Shown here piece after piece: positions 1-8,509 of a stretch of 64,000 nucleotides of DNA (its first letter is position 1; each line of letters opens with the position of its first letter). The DNA is from Paragonimus westermani (Eukaryota > Platyhelminthes > Trematoda > Plagiorchiida > Troglotrematidae). Made by a program: the position numbers and the translations under genes. The stretch covers positions 124,001-188,000 of the forward strand of contig QNGE01000769.1 of the NCBI GenBank assembly GCA_008508345.1, read 5' to 3'. The notes beneath the pieces were generated by a model. The model saw only the letters and a list, made by a program, of their open reading frames with translations. It ran no database searches and was not told the origin of the DNA.

Positions 1-880
1 GATGCGAATTTGGGATCGAGGTACACAAGGAGCACCTTCACTACGAGAACACTGGAAAGAGTAAAACGTCTTACCTGTGTTGATGTCCAATCCAAATATG
101 AAGGCTGTAGCCAGACGTTTGCTGTTCTTCTTCATTATGTGCCAGCAGTGCGCTGTCATCTGTGAACAGAAGCATGCGCATCGTTGAGGTCTGTAGCCGG
201 GTTGGGGCGCCGAAACGTTGGATATTCAACAGACGCCCGTCCGTCTGGTACTCTACCTCAACACCATCCTCTCCAGAGTTCTGGGAAGCAACTGTTACCA
301 TGGCAGTCAAATATAAGCTAAATAGGGTTGGGGCTAGAAAACAACCCTGCTTCATGCCAGTGACGATGTCAAAATCATCCTAAGTCGATCCAGACGATGG
401 CACCTTCGCCTTCATGCCCGCATGCAACAATCTAACCATATTGACGAACTTACCTGGACATCCAAACTTACCAAATACCGTCCACAGCTCCTGGCGGCTC
501 ACGGAATCGAAGGCATTGGTGAAGTCCACGAACAGGGCATACAGGGGCTGGTGCCGTTCCCGGCACTTCTCCCGAAGCTGTCGAGCAGCAAACACCAGGT
601 CGATAGTACTCCGACTAGCCCGGAGTCCACACTGCTCCTAGGGAACACTCACCTCCAAAACGTTCGCATTCTATCGGTTCGAGAGGATTCTGGGAAGTAC
701 CTTGCCTGCGCAGCTCAGAAGACTGATATCCCGGTAGCTGTCGGTGCACTGCTTGTTACCCTTGCCTTTGAACAATGATACGATAAGGGCGTGCATGAAG
801 TCTTACGGCATCGCCTCGTGCTCCCAGATGGAGTGAACCAGCCGGAGCAAAGCGCGCTCCAACGCCGGTCCGTCATTCTT
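1..880 (-). pseudogene. LINE reverse transcriptase domain (broken, 3' part outside window)
   Basis: This is the polymerase of the same LINE. Motif A reads ALFVDFTNAFDSVS, with the first catalytic Asp codon at 524-526. Next come the GMKQGCFLAPTLFSLYL motif B region and motif C LLFTDDSALLAHN, with the Asp pair at 155-160 (the usual YADD is FTDD here). The frame is interrupted by a stop at about 380 between GST and DDFDIVTG. A one-base shift near 115-125 makes the open frame diverge after EEEQQT, although the expected ATAFIFGLDINTGK continues in another frame. The catalytic residues survive but the reading frame does not, so it cannot act in cis. The sequence upstream of motif A (600-880) shows more stops. 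Confidence 0.82.
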
Positions 881-1089
881 CAGGATCTCGCCTAGTAGCC
901 CATCCTAGCTTTCAGCTTTCCCGTTGCGCCCTGTTTCCTCCACAATTTGTCCTTAATTCTGCGAACACGCTCGGCCAGTTGACGGCGGATACTCCGGAAC
1001 CTAGTTTTCTTCGTTCCATCGGCCGGGTCCATTGTGGATGTGACGAACGCGGTATTCTTCTCTCGTACCAACTTTGAGATAGCCACAAA

Positions 1090-1812
1090 TGTCGCGCTGC
1101 CGCACAATCATATAGTCGAACAAACGATGGTGACCGCTTCGTGGATGCGTCTACGTCGTGTCATCCTTCGTATCCAGCTGGAATCGGTGTTCGAGATAGC
1201 CAGCTCGTGAGTAGCACACAAGTGCATCAGACGATCACCAATTGTGTTGGCTGAACCAACACCGTAGGGTCCGAGGACTCCCGGCCGAGCTACCGAGTCG
1301 CGCCCAACTCGAGCGTTCAAGTCGCTCAAAACAAACAGTTGGTCACCCACCGGCACCGACCGGATTGTGGCGGACAGCTGATCAAAGAACTGGTCCCTTG
1401 TATCATCAGTGTGACACATAGTTGGGCCGTAAACACTAATAAGTGTAGCACACTTTCTTCGATCGAGTCGCAGGCTCATCAACAGCATTCGGGGGCTGAT
1501 GCCGTGCGGTTCGCCTATCACCAAAGCATTGATGCGATCAGCGACTGCAAAACAGACGCCATGCTCCCGAACACCGCCTGCCTGGTAACCTATCCAGTAG
1601 AACATGTACCCAGCACCTGCTTACCGCAACTAACCTTGGTCTGCAAGCCTTGTCTCACTCACTACTGCTGCGTCGATTCCATATCGACGCAGTTCCATCG
1701 TGATCAGGGCGGTGCGCTGTTCCGTTCGTTCTGTGGCGCTGCATCGATCCAGCAGCGGGCGCACGTTCCACGTCTCAACAGTAAGAGTCTTGCGTCCCCG
1801 GACCTGTCTCAA
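1090..1812 (-). pseudogene. LINE endonuclease domain (broken)
   Basis: In an intact element this domain nicks target DNA to prime reverse transcription. The first 60-residue segment (1812-1630) has the N-terminal strand ending in TWNVRPLLD and the catalytic-glutamate motif SETRL. A stop follows, and the frame resumes at 1605 with GGVREHGVCFAV, the MSLRLDRRKCATLISVYGP strand, and SDLNARVG, which stands where functional enzymes have GDFNARVG (Asp and Asn conserved, Gly changed to Ser). Past about residue 145 of this segment the frame is lost. Another minus-strand frame, near 1060-1125, carries FDYMIVRQRD, equivalent to the LLDYVLVRRRD end of related endonucleases. I infer at least one stop and one frameshift. 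Confidence 0.8.
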
Positions 1813-1899
1813 ATCAGTCTTCTGGTTACTTCTGGCGCTAGTTCAAACAAACATTCGAGCGCACACAGAAGTTGGGGGCAAATAAAGTACACATGGTAA

Positions 1900-3500
1900 T
1901 CCTAGCTTTAACACAGATAACAATAAACAAACAGGGTCGCTGTAATATCCACCAGTGTCTGCAGTACTCTCTTAACCTGATGATGACCATACTGTTCGCA
2001 GGAAACGGTGTCCGCTCACGAGGTGTGTTTGATTATGTTAGGCGGCGCCCGTCACACTACTAGAAGCTTACCACCATTCTAATAATTTCCATAGTTTGGG
2101 GAGAACTAAACAAACTTTACTTTTCCACCACAGCCGGAAATGACCGATATCCGGTTTTGAAAGATGAGCATAACTTTAACGTAATGCTGTGATGTATGGA
2201 AACTAACCAGTTATAATATCAATAACCACGCTTGTTGCCATTGGTCTTGACGCAACACGGTCGGATCCTGAGAGCTTGCTGGTAAAAGAACTTGGGTGTA
2301 AAACGGCCACCGGGCTCATGTCTTGCTGTCCAAAAAGAACGCAAGGATATGACAGAAAATAAATAATCCGTCTTCTAAACGCATGAGATTCCTTTAGATA
2401 TGTAGCTGGCAGGACCATTGTTTGATTTTTTCCTGTAATGGAGTTCTAAACCGTTGCAGTAAGCCGGCAGAAAGTGGTCAACGGTACCGTTCAGTTGGAT
2501 GAGACAATTGGAACTACAATTCATGTATCTAACAAGTTCATGCTCACACCTTCAAAATTGTGCACGCTACACACTACAGTTTACTGATCTACACAATAGG
2601 TGTTGCTGTAACGATTATATTGAATAATATTTTTGATATTCACTTTCAGCTATACATTTACAAGGATTTCGGCTTTCACCTACTTCTTTTTCAGTCAAGT
2701 TGCTCAGTTCGTAGCGTCCATTCCGAAACTAAAATCAGAATCTTGCTGCGCGCCATGCCCGCCTGGCGTTTTTCCCTGTATGAGTTATTTTTCAGGGCCG
2801 CTGCCAATAAGCAAGAATTAATGTGCTGAGTGTTTTTGTAAGTGAAAATTGACCTATATTTTCTCTTTACTCATTATATATAATGTATATTAGATATATT
2901 ATATATAATACAAATTTGACAACACCCACTACATTTATGTGGATAACTAGAACTGGCACCAGACTGGTCATTTTCCGTTTGAAATCAACACGAAGCCAAA
3001 TCCCTGCTTGAACGGCAAATACCATATTTCGCAGAGACCCGACTGTATTCCACCTCTGCTAATGTCATCAATCTACGCTAGCTGGAATACACCATAATAT
3101 TGGCGTATGTGAAGCTCGTTAAAGGTTATTATTACTCCAATGCGATTGAAAACGTGAAAAAATGAAGAGCAGTGGGTATATGCTGACGGTTTGGATTCTA
3201 ATCCAAGTGTGTGATTACGTTAAAGAAGGTACTTCGTTTTAACTTGCCAAAATTAGCTCAAATGAGCGCGTTTATTTGGGCATCATATGGTATTAATGCG
3301 CACAGTGAGCATGTTGAATATTTTTGTTGTTCAGTGGAGTTTATGTGTATGAAGCGCTACGCATTGTGTATATGAACAGCTGACAATAAACATATTTACA
3401 TTCGTGGATGGTACAGGGCTACATGCTCATTTTAAATAGGTTTTGTTTAAAAAGAAGATTCTGTTTCCTGTCATAAGAATGACAGAAAAACGCCTGACAA
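1900..3500. other. No gene seen; AT-rich spacer
   Basis: Open frames here are short, overlap on both strands and lack recognisable motifs or convincing splice borders. The only structure seen is an AT-rich inverted repeat at 2873-2909, listed separately. Confidence 0.5.
2873..2909. repeat. AT-rich inverted repeat
   Basis: The self-complementary 12-mer ATTATATATAAT occurs at 2873-2884 and again at 2898-2909, separated by 13 bases of mostly A and T. The segment could form a cruciform or be a decayed AT microsatellite. No neighbouring gene gives it a role. Confidence 0.6.
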
Positions 3501-3506
3501 ATGGCC

Positions 3507-3529
3507 CCACCTGGTGGTCACCCGGGTGA
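3507..3529. repeat. Two adjoining GC-rich palindromes
   Basis: CCACC-T-GGTGG (3507-3517) is followed at once by the perfect 12-mer TCACCCGGGTGA (3518-3529). Both stand out in an AT-rich background. They lie about 230 bases beyond the 3' end of transposase copy 1 and may be part of that element's terminal region, but I could not identify matching terminal inverted repeats. Confidence 0.55.
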
Positions 3530-3610
3530 TCATCTTGAAGTCAGCATCCAATTGAGAGGCTCGAGCTCCTCATGGGAATTCGTGAAGATTTCGCTACTGC
3601 CTGTTCTAGG

Positions 3611-3638
3611 ATACATATGAAGACGTCTTCATATGTAT
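3611..3638. repeat. 28-bp perfect palindrome
   Basis: The half-site ATACATATGAAGAC is followed directly, without a spacer, by its exact reverse complement. A 14-bp perfect arm is far beyond chance at any one point of a 64-kb window. It lies 125 bases past the 3' end of the transposase copy 1 frame. Confidence 0.9.
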
Positions 3639-3704
3639 ATGCAAATAGTGAGAGAAAAAACTGTGGGTGAAAAGAGGTAGGAGCGTGGTAAAGGGGCGGT
3701 AAAT

Positions 3705-3791
3705 CACAGTTCAATCCTCAGAATTAGGGTTGAATATGTCGACAACTATGCAGGGAACATCATTAATGAGAGCCACATTGTTGGGGGGGGG
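3705..3791 (-). pseudogene. Frameshifted C-terminal piece of transposase copy 1
   Basis: Beyond a nine-G run (3783-3791 on the plus strand), a different minus-strand frame reads NNVALINDVPCIVVDIF and continues to a stop near 3710. The main frame instead ends in TPPQQCGSH. Family members usually continue with a beta-rich tail like this one. A one-base length change in the homopolymer, real or a sequencing error, is the simplest explanation. Confidence 0.5.
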
Positions 3792-5232
3792 TGGTTGTTA
3801 ACAAAACGGAACCCTTCATTAACATCGTGCATCCAGGCACAGCAGGACAACTGATGGGTGTACCAACATCAGAATGAACGACTTCGACAGGAGCAGCAGC
3901 AGACCTTCCTAATAAACCTTTGTACAATTGTCTCACTGGACGCGTCGGCCCGTTCAGCATAGATTTCAATCTGTACATGAAAGGCTCAAACGGAAAAGCA
4001 GAAAAGTTATCCAATGAACCATGTGTGGCCACATCATCCGCAAGGTGTTCCAGCGAATGCACATTGTATACCATCTCTGCCTGACCATACAGTTTACGAT
4101 AATTGGATACAAATACGTGCATTAATTGTTTCGCAAAGTCACAATGAGTAACACTGAACGTGGGGTGACATAATATGTATATAGCAGCAGACAAATCTAA
4201 AAAGTTGGTATACTTATCACTGTCCAAAATATTCCGCAAGGCCACCGGTCCGATGTACAATAAAAATTGTCGGCATTCAGTAGCCTTCCAGGTCTTAAAG
4301 TCTGTCAGACCTCGGCACTTGCGGGGAAAGTCACAAGATAGGCTTTTCCGACATAATACAATCCGTTCGTTCACCCGTTGGAGTGCCTGCGAGCTTACGC
4401 GAACGCTCCTGGAGACCGGTCCCGACATCCAGTTGTTAATCATACGGCGGACAACTCCCAGACACACCGAATGCATATAGTCAATGGGAAAAGTGGAAAT
4501 CATATCGACCGGTAGAGACATAAACGGGGAGAGGGACTTTGGGCGTGCGATGCGAAACGATGCGTCCGTTCGAAGCGAACCACTTTGCGGCAAGAACGTT
4601 ACTTTCCGTTCGCAGTATACACCTCGTTGGTCACACTTATCACAGCCGTAGTATGCACCATGCCCGCGCACCTGTTTAACATACGAGCGAGCCGGTGTAT
4701 CACAGATCACCGCTTTCAAACAGACGGTAATCGGAACATCGTTAATCTTTATGCCACTGCTTAACACATCGTGTAGTTCTTGCAGTGTGTCCAAGAGATA
4801 TACGTTGACATCCTCAGGTTTGTTGCTACCTCCATACACACCAACCACAAACGGCTCGGTTACCATCGGCTCATTGAGGCGACAGAGCACAGGCCATATT
4901 GTTAACTTTCCTGCGTTCGATGGTGATAAACCATCAACATTCAGCTGGATTCCTACGGACGTCACATGCTGTAGCCGACTGCCTAGGACAGCATTCACAA
5001 TGCCCTTAGCCAACCCCAAATGGGCATATTCGCCTGGATAAACGTCACGTATCGGCGAACTTCTCGGTGTCGACAACAACGTTCGGGCATCACTGGGTAA
5101 CTCTGGTATTCTTTCTTTCAAGATACGCAAAAGTCGTGTCACCTGCAATTTAGGAGTGTTGCTGGAAATTGCCCAGTCGCGAAGGCGATCAACAACGCTA
5201 GCCTTAGGAAGATCAGATTCCGGATCTTGCAC
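3763..5232 (-). CDS. DNA-transposon transposase, copy 1 (long open frame)
   Basis: The open frame of 489 codons belongs to a transposase-like family widespread in invertebrates and allied to CACTA/EnSpm (Tnp2-type) elements. Supporting landmarks in order are VVDRLRDWAIS with a helical N-terminus; EYAHLGLAKGI; QLNVDGLSPS with WPVLCRLNEP; VCLKAVICDTPARSYVKQV, holding a likely catalytic Asp; the zinc-knuckle-like GHGAYYGCDKCDQRG; FPIDYMHSVCLGVVRRMINNW; and WKATECRQFLLYIGPVALRN. The initiating codon here is GTG at 5232, so it is probably not the true start. The frame stays open slightly further upstream, and a more N-terminal piece lies in another frame. The C-terminus ends artificially just after a run of nine G. 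A full-length relative would be longer at both ends. The class is inferred from remembered relatives. Confidence 0.8.
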   Translation of the reverse strand: MQDPESDLPKASVVDRLRDWAISSNTPKLQVTRLLRILKERIPELPSDARTLLSTPRSSPIRDVYPGEYAHLGLAKGIVNAVLGSRLQHVTSVGIQLNVDGLSPSNAGKLTIWPVLCRLNEPMVTEPFVVGVYGGSNKPEDVNVYLLDTLQELHDVLSSGIKINDVPITVCLKAVICDTPARSYVKQVRGHGAYYGCDKCDQRGVYCERKVTFLPQSGSLRTDASFRIARPKSLSPFMSLPVDMISTFPIDYMHSVCLGVVRRMINNWMSGPVSRSVRVSSQALQRVNERIVLCRKSLSCDFPRKCRGLTDFKTWKATECRQFLLYIGPVALRNILDSDKYTNFLDLSAAIYILCHPTFSVTHCDFAKQLMHVFVSNYRKLYGQAEMVYNVHSLEHLADDVATHGSLDNFSAFPFEPFMYRLKSMLNGPTRPVRQLYKGLLGRSAAAPVEVVHSDVGTPISCPAVPGCTMLMKGSVLLTTTPPQQCGSH

Positions 5233-5299
5233 ACCAGTTTGTGTTGAGCTGTCTAGTACATCTGATATCAGTAATTTGCATTTGGAAAGTTTAACTTGC

Positions 5300-5475
5300 C
5301 TTCACAAAGCGGCTGTGATATGCGTTCCGGTACGGACGCCGTAGAGGTCGGGGAGCGTTCACAAACGTCTGCATTTTCCAACGATTCTTGTACATTACGG
5401 TTAAGCTGGGCAAGCGTGCGCTGCACATTCCGATAAATGGTGGAACGGCTGGCTAACGTTTTCGAAAACCACTAT
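5300..5475 (-). pseudogene. N-terminal piece of transposase copy 1, in another frame
   Basis: On the minus strand, from about 5470 down, a stop-free stretch reads ASRSTIYRNVQRTLAQLN and on to SVPERISQPLCEGK. It then stops while the main transposase frame opens with KLSKCKLLISDVLDSS. Ser/Thr/Pro-rich linkers of this sort precede the core in related transposases. I infer a single indel near 5295-5305, or an unannotated small intron. No start methionine was identified. Confidence 0.5.
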
Positions 5476-5599
5476 TGCTATGATGAATGAAATAATTCTT
5501 CTTACTTCACCGTCATCGTGATGCTGCTCAGACATAATAGAAACCTCCACAAACCTCAAAAGAAACAGAAGCGCTAGGCTAGGCGTATACTCAAACACG

Positions 5600-6780
5600 G
5601 CGCGCCTGATTAATTGAAGCAGTTCGAGTTCGGATAAACAATGAGTGAGTTTATCCGTACAACGAACATTTCCTAATTATGAATGCCATTCCTTTGTGTT
5701 ATATACTTCATACATTATATAAACAGCCTGGTTAATGACGCGCAGGGGAGTGGATATATTTTCATCTATCGACGCACTATTGGTCAATATGAAGCAACCC
5801 TAAATTACCCCTAAACAGCCCTAATTCACCCCTAATTGAATCCCTAATTGGTGCTAGCAGGGACATTTTCAGATTACCGTATTCTAGGTTAAAGTGGTGG
5901 GTGAAAGATAATGCCACCCTTCCCTTCGCTTCCGATTTACGTTCCACGGTTTCTACATAGACATCGTATTCAGATGGAGTGGTTCTAAACCTGTCTTCTA
6001 GAATTACCCTTCAAAATAGCAAACTCAAATGAGACGCCATGGCGAACGTTGCATACCGCGGTTGCCCTACAGTGCTGCTGTGCAAGGGCTTCTCGGATTT
6101 GGCAGATGATGACAACAACAACAGTCGTTTGGGGGCTTGCCATGCACATAGGTTGAAGCATAAACACAAGAATTACTTGATGCTCTAAATACACCCTCCC
6201 ATCTTCTCAGTAACGTCGGAGGATTCAAGGTCTGACTTACTCTCTGCCTTCTTAACGTAACACCTAGCTTTCAAGTAACCGTTTGAAAATAATGATCCAA
6301 AATTACTCAAAATCACGTCCTTAGATGATAACAGTCACAGGGAATCGCGAGGAAGCAGAAGGCCGTGCTGGGTGAATTTGGACACTTTCACTGAATGAGG
6401 GGCCAAACACACTCGGTCAAGTTGCAATGCGGCATAGGCTTATTCACCTTGCTCGTCGAAAACTACGATGGATCACATCTGGACTGAAAACGTTTCGTAT
6501 ATTAACAAACAGGGATTACAGTGATGAAAGAAATATACACTGAACAGTTATGCACAGGAATATGAAATAGGCATGCAAATGAGGTGAGCATCCAGTGGAA
6601 AGATCAAACAATGATCTATTATTTACGATACATGCACCCCGGAAATACCTTCGTAAGGTCCAGTCACTATAAACATGGACAAATGTAGCGACGGCAGGCT
6701 TTGAGAGAACAAGGTTTCAGGTTTCAGGAAAGTGAATATATATTAAACTGTACTATGCGTGATATCAGGGTGAAGTAAGT
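5600..6780. other. No gene seen between the two transposase copies
   Basis: No coding motif is seen. A TATATAAA-like element near 5715-5723 and the CCCTAA cluster at 5798-5847 lie upstream of copy 1 (minus strand), where a promoter or subterminal region of the element would be. The 69-codon frame at 5985-6194 has no recognisable motif. Confidence 0.45.
5798..5847. repeat. Phased cluster of five CCCTAA motifs
   Basis: CCCTAA begins at 5798, 5809, 5819, 5830 and 5842, so the copies are 10-12 bases apart, about one helical turn. The bases between are variable. On the minus strand the motif is TTAGGG, the usual metazoan telomere hexamer, but it is not tandem, so this is not a simple telomere tract. 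It sits about 330 bases upstream of the transposase N-terminal piece. It could be a subterminal transposase-binding array, as CACTA elements carry. Confidence 0.6.
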
Positions 6781-8293
6781 TTATAACACAGCAATAATAG
6801 TTGTCAATAATCGAAATATTATTGGGAGCAACACTTGTAAACAAAACATTATATAAAAAAGTGAGTATTGACGAACTGCCGGGATTTTTACTGACAAATC
6901 GATATCTGTGCGCAACGTAGCACCACAGCTCACATCGGGTGCGGACATACGTTCAGACCAACGCCCATATATCTGACTTACAGGTTTAGTCGGACAATGA
7001 ACCATAGATATCAGTTTGTACACCATCAGTTCAAACGAAAATGCTGAAAACTGGTCGAGAGTACCGTGGTTTAAAACAATGTCAGCAGGGTGAACTGACG
7101 AATGTACAGTATACACCAACTCACCCTGACCATACAACTGTGCAAAATTGAACATAAACATATTGATCAACCGCTTACAGAAGTCATGGTAAGCAATGTA
7201 GAAAGATGGATGACAAAAAATTTAGAAGGATACAGAGACCTCCAAAAAGTTTTATGCTTCGCATCGTCCAATATAATTCTCAGAACAACGGGGCCCAGAT
7301 AAAGCAAGAACTGCCTATATTCGATTGACTTCCAGTGCTTGAAATCAAGTATCCTACGACATTTGTGAGGAAAATCACAAGTTCAGCCTGTTTGACACTG
7401 CAACACTCTGGTAGTATTGTGGTTAATCGATTAAGAACTAATGCGAACGTTCAGTGGCATAGACTCTGAGGTACATTTGGTAATCGAACGACGGACCACA
7501 CTCAAGCACATAAAATGCATGTAGTCTGCTGGGAAACAACGTATCCTATCAATGAGATGTAAGAGAAAAGAGAGTTAGTCACTGAATCTTATGTGCAAAA
7601 TGTGGCGTCGGTTAATGTGGGGGCAACATTTAGAGCAAAGGTTACCTTGCAATTGAAGTACACTTCTTTTTGATTATGTTTGTCACAGCCACAATAAGCA
7701 CCATGGCTACGTATTCTTCTAACAATCAAACAATTCGGTGTATCACAAGTGATAGCTTTAAGGTTCACGCTCACGTTGGTCCCCGCAAACTGTATACCGG
7801 CTGACAACACATCACAGAGTTCATTGATACTGTCAAGAAGAAAACAACTGACGTTTTTCGGTTTGCCCTTCCCACCGTAAGTGTCAACAGTGAAGGGCTG
7901 CGACACAAATGGCTCGCATAGACGGTATAATGTAGGCCACAAAGTGTACCTCTCCGAATTGATCAGTGAAAAGCAATCAGTATTCAAGTGTGGTGCAATG
8001 GCGACGAGGTCTCGCGTCTGACGACATACCAACGCTGGTGTAATCCTATTAACCAGACCGAAATGTGCATATTCACTCAGAAGCACGTCACGCATCAGCG
8101 GAGTCTGAGGGATTTCCATCAGTGTTCTTGCATCCGACGACAGTTCTGGCGGTCGTTCTCCAAGAGTTAGCAGCAGCCAACTGACTTGCATTCTGGGAGT
8201 TTTACTTGAAATAACCCAACCTCGAAGCCGGTCAACAAGATTGTTTGATAGCATAAACTTGGCATTCTGTGTATTACGGGTTAGCCGCAACAA
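6781..8293 (-). pseudogene. DNA-transposon transposase, copy 2 (decayed)
   Basis: This is a second, divergent member of the same family. The N-terminal half (8293-7589) aligns with copy 1: VDRLRGWVISSKTP, DARTLMEIPQTPLMRDV, EYAHFGLVNR, WPTLYRLCEPFV, and NLKAITCDTPNCL. The cysteine knuckle has changed from GCDKCDQ to GCDKHNQ, losing one Cys. From 7588 to about 7250 the homology passes through other frames: FPADYMHFMCLSVVRR near 7480-7540 and DFKHWKSIEYRQFLLYLGPV near 7270-7350. It resumes at 7170 with LYGQGELVYTVHSSVH and HCPTKPVSQIYGRW. Several frameshifts and at least one stop make it non-functional. It sits in the same orientation as copy 1, with about 1.3 kb between them. Confidence 0.82.
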
Positions 8294-8509
8294 TTCACAC
8301 TGATCTTCTGCTTGCTAGGGAAAATCTAACATTGACGTTTACATGGAGGAAACATTTACATAAATCTTCTGACAAACTGGACGCATGGCACTCAACAACC
8401 TCCAGCCCAGCGTCGGAAATGCTAGCGTGGAAATTTTACACAGCACGGCAGACGAGACAACAAATAGTAGAACGAATGACACGTAGTTTCACAACCCTCT
8501 GAGAGCGAT

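Larger units (their letters stand above)
1..1815 (-). mobile_element. Non-LTR retrotransposon (LINE), degenerate, runs off left edge
   Basis: This is a LINE read on the minus strand. An apurinic-type endonuclease begins near 1812, is followed by a linker (about 890-1107), and then by a reverse transcriptase that continues past position 1. The frame is broken by several stops and shifts, so the copy is dead. About 600 bases at its left end recur in the same orientation at about 55897-56497, giving two members of one family. The domain order (EN then RT) is typical of CR1/RTE/Jockey-like LINEs, and close relatives are abundant in flatworm genomes; I could not assign a named clade. The 5' limit is uncertain: the endonuclease methionine is at 1812 and nothing recognisable follows to the right. 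Confidence 0.85.

Noticed and set aside
1339..1899. 186-codon plus-strand frame
   Set aside because: Antisense to the LINE endonuclease, whose motifs are clear on the minus strand.
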